Shown: positions 35,324-44,880 of the stretch, piece after piece
How the letters are laid out: each line of letters opens with the position of its first letter
Position numbering within the stretch: the stretch's first letter is position 1
NCBI GenBank assembly: GCA_030587605.1
Contig: JAUQYT010000196.1
Coordinates: forward strand, 1-64,000
Reading direction: 5' to 3'
DNA from: Candidatus Njordarchaeum guaymasense
GTDB taxonomy: Archaea > Asgardarchaeota > Njordarchaeia > Njordarchaeales > Njordarchaeaceae
Length of the DNA: 64,000 nt
Made by a program: the position numbers and the translations under genes
The notes under the pieces: model-generated
Seen by the model: the letters and a program-made list of their open reading frames with translations, nothing else
Told to the model about the DNA's origin: nothing
Database searches by the model: none

Positions 35324-35878
35324 TTGGCAGAGCGCGATTCTTGTCCGTACTGCGCGACTCGCTCACTCGAGCTCCGTAAAAGTGAGACGGCAATACCGTA
35401 CTTCGGAAGGGTACTAATTCTAGCCTCTATATGTAGCGACTGCGGATATAGACGTAATGACACAATGCCTCTGGAGGATCATGGCCCCTCAAGACACGTG
35501 ATTAAAGTGAGTAAACTGGACGACCTCAGGATAAAAGTTGCACGCTCTGGAACCGGCTCAATAGAGATCCCTGAATTTGGTCTCAGATTAGACCCCAGGG
35601 ATGAAAGTCAGTCTTTTATAACTAACATTGAGGAGATTCTGGTAAGATTTGAGGAGTCAGTAAACAGGCTCAAGAAGCTTGGGCGCACTAGCAAGATGGC
35701 TGAGTGCAATAAACTACTACATGAGATCAGTCTCGCGCGACAGGGAAAGGCGCGCTTCACGATCGTAATCGAGGACACGCAAGGCAACAGCTCCGTGACT
35801 AAGGAAGATAGGATCCTAAGAAGCAGTCTGGTATCCTCCAAGGAATATTCAGGAATCATTGTAGCATATGCCAGATAG
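35324..35878 (+). CDS. ZPR1-type zinc-finger protein
   Basis: 184 residues from a TTG. A zinc ribbon (CPYCATRSLELRKSETAIPY; CSDCGYRRND) is followed by the ZPR1 jelly-roll (SRHVIKVSKLDDLRIKVARS, GSIEIPEFGLRLDP) and a helical hairpin (ITNIEEILVRFEES). Archaeal single ZPR1 modules resemble half of the eukaryotic protein that chaperones elongation factor 1A. Confidence 0.88.
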   Translation: MAERDSCPYCATRSLELRKSETAIPYFGRVLILASICSDCGYRRNDTMPLEDHGPSRHVIKVSKLDDLRIKVARSGTGSIEIPEFGLRLDPRDESQSFITNIEEILVRFEESVNRLKKLGRTSKMAECNKLLHEISLARQGKARFTIVIEDTQGNSSVTKEDRILRSSLVSSKEYSGIIVAYAR

Positions 35879-35910
35879 ATTTATTTCTTGGTCACGCCCT
35901 TTAGTTATTC

Positions 35911-36198
35911 GTGGTTTTAAAGATGGAGGAGATAAAGCCAAGGTCATCCGCCATAGGACTGCTCAGCGAATGCGTAGGAAAGAAAATAAGGATCATTGTG
36001 AAGGATAACTTTGGCTACGAGGGAGTGCTTTCAGCAGTTTCAGATTCTCCTCCGTCCCTGTTTCTTTCTGATGCCGATGCTGTTGTGGTTAGAACCACCA
36101 TCGCTGATCCTGTTCCAAGGGTCGTCAGCAAGGAGAGAAGAAGCTCGATATTCGTGAACCTGGACGCAGTTCTAAGGATCGAGATACCTGACCACTAG
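35911..36198 (+). CDS. LSm/Sm-like RNA-binding protein
   Basis: 95 residues from a GTG; an ATG four codons in is possible. The Sm1 motif reads VGKKIRIIVKDNFGYEGVLS and Sm2 reads RSSIFVNLDAVLRIEI. Sm-like archaeal proteins form heptameric rings on U-rich RNA. A TATTT box ~26 bases upstream suggests a near-leaderless mRNA. A longer LSm is at 46323. Confidence 0.8.
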   Translation: MVLKMEEIKPRSSAIGLLSECVGKKIRIIVKDNFGYEGVLSAVSDSPPSLFLSDADAVVVRTTIADPVPRVVSKERRSSIFVNLDAVLRIEIPDH

Positions 36199-36223
36199 GT
36201 CAAAGCTGCCTGTTAGTCTTCCG

Positions 36224-36412
36224 TTAGATCGGCAGTATCCCGTAGAACCTGAGCCATGCGAGAATGACTATCAATATTAGTCCCATAGAGAGGATAGTTA
36301 CTACTCCTGGGCCGAATTTTACGCCCTTCATCTCATCTTGGAAGAACCTCATCAGCCCTGCGCCTGTAGCTGGCATGACCCCTTCTTCTCGACGTTTGCT
36401 TCTCTTAGACAT
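36224..36412 (-). CDS. Preprotein translocase Sec61-beta (SecG)
   Basis: 62 residues. A basic N-terminus, MPATGAGLMRFFQDEMKGVK, and a single C-terminal transmembrane helix (VVTILSMGLILIVILAWLRF). This is the tail-anchored beta subunit of the SecYEG/Sec61 channel. Its 3' end converges on the LSm gene. Confidence 0.92.
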   Translation of the reverse strand: MSKRSKRREEGVMPATGAGLMRFFQDEMKGVKFGPGVVTILSMGLILIVILAWLRFYGILPI

Positions 36413-36581
36413 TCAGTTGTTCCTCCAAAAGAATTCTCTCTACAGACCATTGAACTAGTAGATAAGTTATTAAAGTTATGGATCAACTTCTTTCTTATTC
36501 TCATACGGGAAAAAGGGTTAAATCAGGTACTTGTGGATTTGCCTCACATGCGTAAAAGAGTATCTAGGAGGATGCGCAACT

Positions 36582-37910
36582 TTGAATTCAGATTCTCCTC
36601 AACAGTCATACTCTGAAGTCAGGAACTTGCTGCGCGAGCATCACAAATGGTTTGACTCGAGCATTCCTTTGATAGCCAGCGAAAATGTTCCGAGCCCTGC
36701 AATTCGTGCGGCTGTCGCATCAGACTTCGGCAACCGGTATGCTGAAGGCTGGCCCGGAGAGCGAGTCTATGCCGGTACCAAGTATATCGATCAGGTTGAA
36801 CTGATCTGCGATGACCTCGCGAAGAAACTCTTTAAGGCTGAATTTGCTGACGTTAGACCCATTTCGGGTGTTGTTGCCAATCTAGTCGTTTATACGGCTT
36901 TCACCGAGTCTGGAGATAGGATGATGGCATTACCCATCCCTGCTGGTGGCCATATTAGTCACGCCAAGAGAACCCTTGGCGGGACCGCAGGCGCTGTCCA
37001 TGGGCTTAAAGTTCGTTACTTTGGGTACGACGAGAAGGAGCTTAATATCGACATTGACAAGAGTATTAAACGCATCAAGAAGATGCTCAAGAGGGGGAAG
37101 GCTGTCAACCTGTTAATGTTTGGCGCAAGTGTCTTCCCTTTTCCGCATCCCGTCAAAGAGTTTAGGGACATTGCTGATGAGATGGGCGCCTTCATAGCTT
37201 ATGATGGTGCCCATGTCGCTGGGTTGATTGCAGGAGGTTGTTTCCAAGATCCTTTGAGGGAAGGGGCTGACGTTCTGTCTATGAGCACCCACAAGACGTT
37301 GCCCGGTCCACAGGGAGGGCTTGTTCTCTCATGGCAAAAGTACGCCGAGCGCGTAAAGAAGGCTACCTTTCCGGGGCTTGTAAGCAACCATCACTTAAAC
37401 TGTGTTGCGGGGAAAGCAATAGCTTTTCTTGAAATGTTATCATTTGGGAGAGAATACGCCAAACAAATCATATCCAACGCAAAGGATCTTGGGCAGAGTC
37501 TCTATGAACAAGGGTTTAATGTTCTTGCCGAACACAAGGGGTTTACCGAGTCTCATACCGTTCTGGTCGACATAACAAACACTCCTCTTAAGGATGGTCG
37601 CACGTGTGAGGAGGCTCTGGAAAGAGCGAATATCATCGTAAACAGGAATCTCCTGCCTTGGGATATTAGGGAAGGTCGCCACTACTTGGCACCTGGAGGC
37701 ATTCGCCTAGGCGCAAGCGAAGTAACCAGGATTGGCATGAAAGAGTCAGACATGAAAGAGATAGCAACTTTCATCAAACGCGTTATAATAGAACAAGAGG
37801 ATACAAACAGCGTGGAACAAGACGTTGAGAAATTCAGGCAGTCCTTTAAGAAAGTCAAGTATTGCTTCAGCTCGCAGGCCAACGCCTATGAGTACTTCGA
37901 CATTGAGTGA
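36582..37910 (+). CDS. glyA: Serine hydroxymethyltransferase
   Basis: 442 residues from the TTG at 36582, chosen because AGGAGG lies ~10 bases upstream and residues before it are unlike the family. PLP lysine in MSTHKTLPGPQGG; others are SENVPSPAIRAA, GNRYAEGWPGERVYAGTKYI and YDGAHVAGLI. It interconverts serine and glycine with a tetrahydropterin C1 carrier and works with the glycine cleavage T protein at 9504. Confidence 0.95.
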   Translation: MNSDSPQQSYSEVRNLLREHHKWFDSSIPLIASENVPSPAIRAAVASDFGNRYAEGWPGERVYAGTKYIDQVELICDDLAKKLFKAEFADVRPISGVVANLVVYTAFTESGDRMMALPIPAGGHISHAKRTLGGTAGAVHGLKVRYFGYDEKELNIDIDKSIKRIKKMLKRGKAVNLLMFGASVFPFPHPVKEFRDIADEMGAFIAYDGAHVAGLIAGGCFQDPLREGADVLSMSTHKTLPGPQGGLVLSWQKYAERVKKATFPGLVSNHHLNCVAGKAIAFLEMLSFGREYAKQIISNAKDLGQSLYEQGFNVLAEHKGFTESHTVLVDITNTPLKDGRTCEEALERANIIVNRNLLPWDIREGRHYLAPGGIRLGASEVTRIGMKESDMKEIATFIKRVIIEQEDTNSVEQDVEKFRQSFKKVKYCFSSQANAYEYFDIE

Positions 37911-38055
37911 CAACAAACAACCAAGCGATCACTGTAGATTTTAAATAGTCCTACACATTCTTTATGTATGTAGAGAGAAGCGTGGTTCGTTTTTAGATTT
38001 AAAGAAAGACAATCACTGAGTTTAGTGCTCCCACTTGTCATTAGGAGGTTTCTAG

Positions 38056-38895
38056 ATGCCTAAAGTTCGGGAAGTAATGTCAACGAACGTCACCACAGTA
38101 GAGGTGCCCGGAAGAAGACAAGAAGCCATTGATATTATGGTAAAACAGGATTTGACATGGCTGCCCGTAGTGAAAAAGGGTACCACACAATTGGTTGGCG
38201 TAGTAACTCGTTCTGATCTGATGAGTAAACCAGAAGAAGATCAGCTAGCGCTTCTCATGAAGAGAGATCCTGTTACGGTCTCGCCTGACGCTGATATAAG
38301 GGATGCCGTTAAATTGATTATAGATAGCAATCTTAACAGACTCTTAGTTTCCTCGTCCAAGAGGGAGCTCATTGGGGCGCTCACTGTTACAGATATTGTC
38401 CACAAGGTCCTTGTTGAGATCGAGAAAACAAAGATAATCAAGCCATATGTCGAGCGAACCATGACCTGTGTATGGGAGGGTACTCCTCTTCCTGTGACTT
38501 ATAATGTAATGAGGCTTGCAAATGCTCAAGCTTTGCCTGTACTTGACGACAATGGGACCTTGGTGGGGATAATAGCTGGGTCAGACTTCCTCTCGGTAAG
38601 CGAAGAAGTCCATGAGGAGAAGGTTGCGAAAACCACCGGAGAAAGTGAAGGTACAGACTGGGATTGGGATACTTCAAATAGAATAATAATCACGAAAAAG
38701 AAGTTGAGGATACCCAACAGACCAGTGAAGGATGTCATGACAAAGAATGTCGAGACAACTGTTGAACAAGCAAGTGTAGCCGAATGTGCTCTCAAAATGA
38801 AGAGATACGGGATAGATCAATTACCGGTTCTAGACGCCAAAGGTCTGCTGAATGGAATGATTAGAGACTCGGATCTCCTTAGAGCATTAGTATAA
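38056..38895 (+). CDS. Four-CBS-domain protein
   Basis: 279 residues with a strong AGGAGG upstream of the ATG. Two CBS pairs: VREVMSTNVTTVEVPG and LLMKRDPVTVSPDADIRDAV, then ERTMTCVWEGTPLPVTY and VKDVMTKNVETTVEQAS. It has no fused enzyme or DNA-binding domain, so it is probably a nucleotide sensor acting on a partner. The partner is not evident from the neighbours (glyA, divergent from none, and polD large subunit convergent). Confidence 0.9.
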   Translation: MPKVREVMSTNVTTVEVPGRRQEAIDIMVKQDLTWLPVVKKGTTQLVGVVTRSDLMSKPEEDQLALLMKRDPVTVSPDADIRDAVKLIIDSNLNRLLVSSSKRELIGALTVTDIVHKVLVEIEKTKIIKPYVERTMTCVWEGTPLPVTYNVMRLANAQALPVLDDNGTLVGIIAGSDFLSVSEEVHEEKVAKTTGESEGTDWDWDTSNRIIITKKKLRIPNRPVKDVMTKNVETTVEQASVAECALKMKRYGIDQLPVLDAKGLLNGMIRDSDLLRALV

Positions 38896-38928
38896 CGATT
38901 GGCTTATTCATTCAAATGGCAGCTTTCT

Positions 38929-41900
38929 CTAAAATTCTGTCAGTTTCTTCTGAACTGGGGTTCTACCTTCGAACACAGATGTTAAGTTCTCTTCGATCAT
39001 CTCTATTCTTTCCTTAAACATCTTGCCAACATCATAGTTTCTGATCATTTCCGCGGCTAGATTGAAATATTTTATGACGGTGTTTTTGGATACTGTTGTC
39101 AAAACTTTGCCGCTGCAGCGTCGGCAATACCCGCTCAGCGGAACTCTTCTATACTTCGCATTGCAGTCTGCGCATCTAAATTTCTGTGATGTAAATGCTC
39201 TGAGGCATCCAAGCAAGTCCGGGATCAGGTGTGTCTGGAGCACCTTCCTTGCAACGTCTGAGCAGTCAACTGCTCTTATCCTTGCTGCTAATCCCAACTG
39301 GGCTCTTATTTTCGCCTGAGTAGTTTTTAGTAGCAGATATGAGCTTCTTTTTGGACCGCTTGTAATGTCACTTGTGGGGTGAGAGAAGTTGAATCCTTCA
39401 TATTGTTGCGGCTTCCCAAGTCTCTTGGAGACAATTTCTATTATACTCTCAATTTCTTTTGGATCTTCGTGCTCGAGAGTCTTCTGATAGAATTCGAGAG
39501 GATAGTCAGACATTAGATCAAGATTATGTGCTTCATCATCCACTTCTTCTGGGTCTATGATCGTGGTGATGATGAGGGGCGCGTCCATCATTCCTCCCCT
39601 GCTGCTTGGTAGGTATGATCTTGAGAAGTTCAGTAGTGCCTCTAAAGCCAACATTATCGAGTCTTCGTCTCCGTCGCAGTTTCTCCTTTTAGCAGCATGC
39701 CAGTACGGGTGTGCGAAGCAGACATGCGCTTTTGTGAATCCTATTATCCTACCCACTACCCCCACTGATGTGTGAGGCGCTAATCCTATCACTAGGTGTC
39801 CTATCAGGTCCCCTATTGAATTTGCGTTGTAGAATGGCGCTAAACCGTACACCTTCGCCAAAAGTTCATCCACAAATTTCGATGTCTTTAGAAGATATTC
39901 TGCGCACTCTTCAGGTATTATTACGTCTTGGATCTTCAGCTCTAATATCTGGTCTTCCTTTTCCAGTAGATTCCCATTGTAGTCTGTTTTGTACTCGAGT
40001 TCAATTAGCCGCTTAATACTCGTATTGGCCTCCTTTGGTGTAAAATGAGTTATCGGTGCATCGGTTGCGTCGTATCTCGTGGTTCCATCTTTGAATACGT
40101 ATAGCGAGTACTTTGCTCGCAGAAGTGCTTTTTCGAGAAGCTCGGGCTCCTTCATCTTGCTGGTGAGCCCTCTTACGCCTTTTACCTCCTTTGGTGAGCT
40201 CCCCGTCTTCGTTATCGCATTTGCCAACAACCTATGGATGTCTATTTCCCTTGTCTGATACGAACTCGTTGTTCCCCCACACCGGGGGCATACATCATAC
40301 TCTGTCATCATCTCGCATCGTGTGCAAGTTTTTACGATGATAGTAGGGTTTCCACAATTCTGACATTTATGATAAAGTGACTCGTCGCCACAATTAAGAC
40401 ATTTTCTTCTAACTAATTCTACGCGAATAGATTTCTTCTCTGCAGCCCTGTTTATGCTCCTGCTCTTTCCACCATCTAAACCTATGGGGAATAAGCCGTG
40501 AACAGGTGGCTTCATCGCTCTCTCTTTTGCTTTTTCTGGTCTCCCCATTCTTGCCCCCAAATAGGTGGGCGCCTTTTTTCTAAAAGTAAGCCCTGAGAGA
40601 TCTTTGATTATTTCAGAGACATCGTCGCTCTGCTTGCATCTTGCACTTTCCTGGAATGTGGCCATGCTTTCCAGCAGGATTAGGTGATGTTCAGATATCT
40701 GAATTCGATCTAGGGAACAGTCGATTGGGACTCCAAGTTTCTCCAGTATTCGAAGTGCATTCTCATCTTTGGCCAATTCCAAAACCTGTTCACCGCGTCT
40801 CATCTCCAGTATTCCGTTCTTGATCCAATCTCTCAGAAACGTAAGTTCACTTGCATTTATATCGTGCCAGAAGTACGTGAATCTTGGGTGAATAGGGATT
40901 CCTAATACCCTAGAAAGTTTTATTGTCTCATGGGCTGTGGGTTTTGCTGAGAAGGGCTCAGAGACTAGTTCTTGAAGTCTCTCTTCCGGCATTCTGGTTA
41001 TTCCGCTGACTGCACATACACTGTCTGAGAAGTTCGCTCTTATTGACTCAATCGCTTCTTTTATCCACCATTCTTCGCAGTAACCAGATTCGACAAGCGG
41101 ATGATTATTCTCCAGAAATTCTCCGAAAGCCACCAGCATGTCGCCTAGGAAGATTATTTCTGCGATTTTTCCAGCGTACTGCAGAGCTTCATTCCTGTTG
41201 CTTATGGCTTTTATGCTTCCATCGGTTAGCTTTATGATAGGTCCCTCGATGCTGTCGACGGGCAACGCTATTGCGCCTTTTCCTGGTCGCTCGACCGCAA
41301 GCTGCGTGCCTGTAGCAATAAAGCCATCCAACAGAATCATTGTTGCTGGGTTGATTCCAACAGCCGCTAATCCAGTGTTTCGTGATCTGCCATATCTCAG
41401 TCTGAATCCCCCAGTCCTGGAGGGATATGAAAAGACGGGTCTTCCTGCGATGACCTCCGATAAGTACTTGGGGTTTGGTTTAATGTTTCTTTTATGTTGG
41501 TCAGCGCTTCCCTTTTCCTTTGTCCTTAACTCGTCCAGCCAATCCCAACCTTCGCCGCCGATCTTATCAATTATCTTCTTTAGTTTAGGAGCCTTTGAAA
41601 TTACTCCGTCGTTGAGTACGAGTATCGCTCCCCCTCGTATCTTGTTTGTCCCTACTCGAGGTAGGTCACGGTGACCAGACACCTCAATTTGCTCTGTGGG
41701 TTCGCCTGTTACCTCAATGGGCAGGTTCCTTGCTGTCTTTCTTATTTCATCTGGGGTCGATGGATACTGTAGGTGTGTTACCTGTCTTCTGTATAGCTCG
41801 ACTTCTTCGACAAATCGCTCAACTTCGTCTTCGGTGGGCTTGTACCTATCTAGGTGTAGCAACCTTCTGATGAAGTCCCCTACAAGTACCGTTTGTGCCG

Positions 41901-42360
41901 CTTCTGTTCCTCCCGCTGCACGTATGGGGCTCGCGAAGTATATAGCTAAGTAGTTGGTCCCATCTGGATTTCTTTTTATCTTCACACTGGCGATTCCTTC
42001 TATTGGGCTTGTTGTAACTCCTTCGTTCAAGATAGCAAGTGCTGTTCTTATGGCTTGCTCGGCGGCTTTCTCATCGTCATCTAGTTTCGTAAACTTGCCA
42101 TAGACTATCTCCTCAGCGATCTTGAAGGCTGTCTCCTCTCGGGAAAGCCTCTTGTTAAGCTCTCTGATCCTTTGAGCCACAGATTCTGGTCCTACCAGGC
42201 TCTCTACGCGGGCAGGAAGGTCGTGAGCCCTTGATATCTCAGGTCTGAGACAGGGGTCCAGGCCAGCCGAGCGCGCCATCTCAGCGATTTCGTATATTCT
42301 CTTTGTGTCTAGTTCGAGCCAGTTAAAGTATGATTTCATAGCGGAACTTGCTTCGGTCAT
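38929..42360 (-). CDS. polC: DNA polymerase II (PolD) large subunit DP2
   Basis: 1143 residues from the ATG at 42360 (MTEASSAMKSYF), preceded by GGTG; the frame is open to 42426. N-terminal domain with GTNYLAIYFASPIRAAGGTE, catalytic core with the two-barrel active site acidic motif NCDGDEDSIMLALEALLNF, zinc clusters around CLNCGDESLYHKCQNCG and CTRCEMMTEYDVCPRCGG, and a C-terminal zinc element CADCNAKYRR...CRRCSG. It ends QKKLTEF, a PCNA-interacting (PIP) motif. No intein interrupts it. It pairs with DP1 at 22439. Confidence 0.97.
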   Translation of the reverse strand: MTEASSAMKSYFNWLELDTKRIYEIAEMARSAGLDPCLRPEISRAHDLPARVESLVGPESVAQRIRELNKRLSREETAFKIAEEIVYGKFTKLDDDEKAAEQAIRTALAILNEGVTTSPIEGIASVKIKRNPDGTNYLAIYFASPIRAAGGTEAAQTVLVGDFIRRLLHLDRYKPTEDEVERFVEEVELYRRQVTHLQYPSTPDEIRKTARNLPIEVTGEPTEQIEVSGHRDLPRVGTNKIRGGAILVLNDGVISKAPKLKKIIDKIGGEGWDWLDELRTKEKGSADQHKRNIKPNPKYLSEVIAGRPVFSYPSRTGGFRLRYGRSRNTGLAAVGINPATMILLDGFIATGTQLAVERPGKGAIALPVDSIEGPIIKLTDGSIKAISNRNEALQYAGKIAEIIFLGDMLVAFGEFLENNHPLVESGYCEEWWIKEAIESIRANFSDSVCAVSGITRMPEERLQELVSEPFSAKPTAHETIKLSRVLGIPIHPRFTYFWHDINASELTFLRDWIKNGILEMRRGEQVLELAKDENALRILEKLGVPIDCSLDRIQISEHHLILLESMATFQESARCKQSDDVSEIIKDLSGLTFRKKAPTYLGARMGRPEKAKERAMKPPVHGLFPIGLDGGKSRSINRAAEKKSIRVELVRRKCLNCGDESLYHKCQNCGNPTIIVKTCTRCEMMTEYDVCPRCGGTTSSYQTREIDIHRLLANAITKTGSSPKEVKGVRGLTSKMKEPELLEKALLRAKYSLYVFKDGTTRYDATDAPITHFTPKEANTSIKRLIELEYKTDYNGNLLEKEDQILELKIQDVIIPEECAEYLLKTSKFVDELLAKVYGLAPFYNANSIGDLIGHLVIGLAPHTSVGVVGRIIGFTKAHVCFAHPYWHAAKRRNCDGDEDSIMLALEALLNFSRSYLPSSRGGMMDAPLIITTIIDPEEVDDEAHNLDLMSDYPLEFYQKTLEHEDPKEIESIIEIVSKRLGKPQQYEGFNFSHPTSDITSGPKRSSYLLLKTTQAKIRAQLGLAARIRAVDCSDVARKVLQTHLIPDLLGCLRAFTSQKFRCADCNAKYRRVPLSGYCRRCSGKVLTTVSKNTVIKYFNLAAEMIRNYDVGKMFKERIEMIEENLTSVFEGRTPVQKKLTEF

Positions 42361-42643
42361 ATGGCGCACCACCAAAGTTTCTCGCGCAATAACTCGTATG
42401 AAACCCCGACGCCGTGCTGCAGGCAAATCATGTAGTCTTCTCTTACAGCACGATCATAGTAAGAAACCCTTCAGATGACCAAGACTGTTAGTTAGAGACA
42501 ACTTAGAATAGGTGCTCTGCTATCTTATAACTTCTTTTTCTGTGTTGATCGGTTAGTCGGATATTGTCGCTCGATAATAAATGCAGATTTCTGTACTCTT
42601 AATGTTCGAGTGACTTTGTATTATAATTCGTTAGAACGGCCTA

Positions 42644-44845
42644 CTATCTTTTAAGAATAACGTGTTCTCTTGAAACCTCACCAAGTATTCTTGTAGTTGA
42701 ATTAATGTCGGCTTCGTTCTTTTCAACTAGCGTTTCGAATAACGACTTGTGTTTATTGAACTCCCCTTCGAACATAGATCTTGCGAGAGTCTCGTACTCC
42801 CTTATTGCTTGCAGTGAGGGTGTTTCGAATAGGTCGATTTTTTGCATAAGGGAACCTGATGATGGGTTCCACCGAAAAATATCCACCAGTTGCACGGAAC
42901 TTGATGAAAGATTTATTGATCCGTCTGTCTGATTGTCTTCTTTTATCTCGCATATTCTCACGACCCTTCGTCTTTGGGTTCCTTCGTTGTTTATGCCAAC
43001 TTTTTTCATGTGAATGATTATACCTATTTGATGAATGCATACCAGTGGTACATTGTGGTGGACGACCCACCTTACAATAGCTTGCTCTGGGGAGTCAGCA
43101 TGGCATGTCTGTAGGCCTCTTAGCCCCGCAGAGAGCGCATGAAACATAGCTTTGCTATGAGAAGGTGTTTGGATCTCACCTAAGTAGATAAGATCTGGAG
43201 TTCTGTGTAATAATGAGATGATTTCTCTGCCCTTGCTCCTTAACCTCTTTTTCTCTTCGAACGGTTCCACTTTTAGCCTTACTTGATGTTTTCCAAATCC
43301 CCTTTGAGGTATACTCTCTATCACGTCTTCTATTGTTATCTTTCTCCACTGAGGAGGGGTAAGTAGATCAAGGGCATTTATCATTGTTGTCTTCCCGGAT
43401 CCCGGTTCTCCCACGGCCACAATGTTCCTCTTTCTCAAAACGCAAAAGTAAAGGTAGGCAGCAGCTTCTGAAGACAATGTTCCGTTTTCTATCAAAGCAA
43501 CTAGTGAGAGATGCCTTTTTTCTAGCCTTCTTACATCGAGGTGGAATCCGTCAGCCGCTAATGGCGAAATGTCAAGAGAAGCCCTTACTGCGAATCTTTT
43601 GGTTGAGATGTCGGTTTTAATAGATGGATTCAGGTGGTCAAGCCGATACCCGCTCTCTGCCCTTAACCTTGTCTCAATCTTCTTGAGTTCTGAAACGGGA
43701 AGAACTATATTAGTTCTACAACGTCCCCACTTGCGATGATCTAAATAAACAAAGGCACCAGGTTGGTCAATGAAGAATTCCTCAATATCTTCGTCAATTA
43801 GCAGTGGTGCGATTGATTCCATTCCCATTGACTTGTAACAGCTTAGTTCTGCTATGGATGAGAGGATGTTCGGTGGGATCTCAGGAAATCTTTGTCTTAT
43901 TAGCTTTGAGGCTTCGCGCGCTCTTATTTGTAGCAACTCATCTAGACTGAGAAACCTTGCATGGCTCGTCGTAACATTGGGCACCTTCTTTATCTCTGAT
44001 GTTACCTCTTCTACGATCTTCCGCAATGTATCATCTTTATCGATTGGAGACTCAATAGAATAGAAGTTTTCTCCACGACCTCGGCTAACTGATATATTTA
44101 TTGTGTAAGATCCGACGGTATACTGGTCAGTAGGGTAGAATTCACCAACCAGCTTCCCGTCGCTCGTGAGAGGAATTCTAGGAATAATCAATGGCTGAAA
44201 GAAATAGCTGTAAGTCGTCTCACGTTCATTCTCATCGTAATTCAACCTGAGCTGCAAGAACTTGGATACAAGAGTTGTCTTTTGCAGGAGTCGTTTTATT
44301 GATTGCAAGAGATTTAAGTGAATTCTTCTACACGATGAGCACTTTCCTTTTTTTCCATCCAACGAGCGTTTCTCGGCTAAGATGTTTATATAGGCTTTAA
44401 TGGGATCGCTGCTAACAGGGTTTTCACCGATTATTCTTTGGATGAATTGGTTCCAAACGTTTGAGCATTCCTTGGAACTAGGGCATTTACCTTGAAAGCT
44501 TTCTACTTCCAATCCCCTCATTTCTGCGCTAATCTTCCCTGCAACTTCTGAAATCTCATTTATCATCTTAACTTGATCATAAGTGTAGACCCTAGTAATG
44601 GAGGGAGAGACTATGGAGATTTGGTCGACTGTCCCATCCGCGGCTCTTTCCCTAATATAATCAACTATGCGGGTCATGCAAGCTGGGTTGGCTGAAAGAT
44701 CTGGAACTGCGCTATATCTAGCACAGACTTCTTCCTCAGGTTTATTACACAAAACGGATAGTCTTTTGCCCCCAGTTGGAGTGGGCTTACCTTCATGTAT
44801 CGAATTCTTTGTAAGTATTTTACAGTATCTGTATTGGGCCGACAA
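42644..44845 (-). CDS. Type II/IV secretion or pilus assembly ATPase (CpaF/VirB11-like)
   Basis: 733 residues. The N-terminal ~340 residues have a Cys-rich part (CPSSKECS..., CSSCRRIHLN) and a helical domain. The P-loop VAVGEPGSGKTT, Asp box (KITIEDVIESIPQ), Walker B (DLIYLGEIQTPSHSKAM) and His box (GLRGLQTCHADSPEQAIVRW) are typical. The family powers archaeal pili, archaella or secretion. No membrane platform (TadC/FlaJ) or pilin gene is adjacent. It lies 35 bases downstream of a divergent TFB on the same strand. Confidence 0.9.
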   Translation of the reverse strand: MSAQYRYCKILTKNSIHEGKPTPTGGKRLSVLCNKPEEEVCARYSAVPDLSANPACMTRIVDYIRERAADGTVDQISIVSPSITRVYTYDQVKMINEISEVAGKISAEMRGLEVESFQGKCPSSKECSNVWNQFIQRIIGENPVSSDPIKAYINILAEKRSLDGKKGKCSSCRRIHLNLLQSIKRLLQKTTLVSKFLQLRLNYDENERETTYSYFFQPLIIPRIPLTSDGKLVGEFYPTDQYTVGSYTINISVSRGRGENFYSIESPIDKDDTLRKIVEEVTSEIKKVPNVTTSHARFLSLDELLQIRAREASKLIRQRFPEIPPNILSSIAELSCYKSMGMESIAPLLIDEDIEEFFIDQPGAFVYLDHRKWGRCRTNIVLPVSELKKIETRLRAESGYRLDHLNPSIKTDISTKRFAVRASLDISPLAADGFHLDVRRLEKRHLSLVALIENGTLSSEAAAYLYFCVLRKRNIVAVGEPGSGKTTMINALDLLTPPQWRKITIEDVIESIPQRGFGKHQVRLKVEPFEEKKRLRSKGREIISLLHRTPDLIYLGEIQTPSHSKAMFHALSAGLRGLQTCHADSPEQAIVRWVVHHNVPLVCIHQIGIIIHMKKVGINNEGTQRRRVVRICEIKEDNQTDGSINLSSSSVQLVDIFRWNPSSGSLMQKIDLFETPSLQAIREYETLARSMFEGEFNKHKSLFETLVEKNEADINSTTRILGEVSREHVILKR

Positions 44846-44880
44846 CTTGCTCCGTCTCTCTGTAATTTATTCACGGAAGC

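Noticed and set aside
38929..42360. Intein in the polD large subunit
   Set aside because: The length (~1143 residues) and continuous motif order show no inserted intein.
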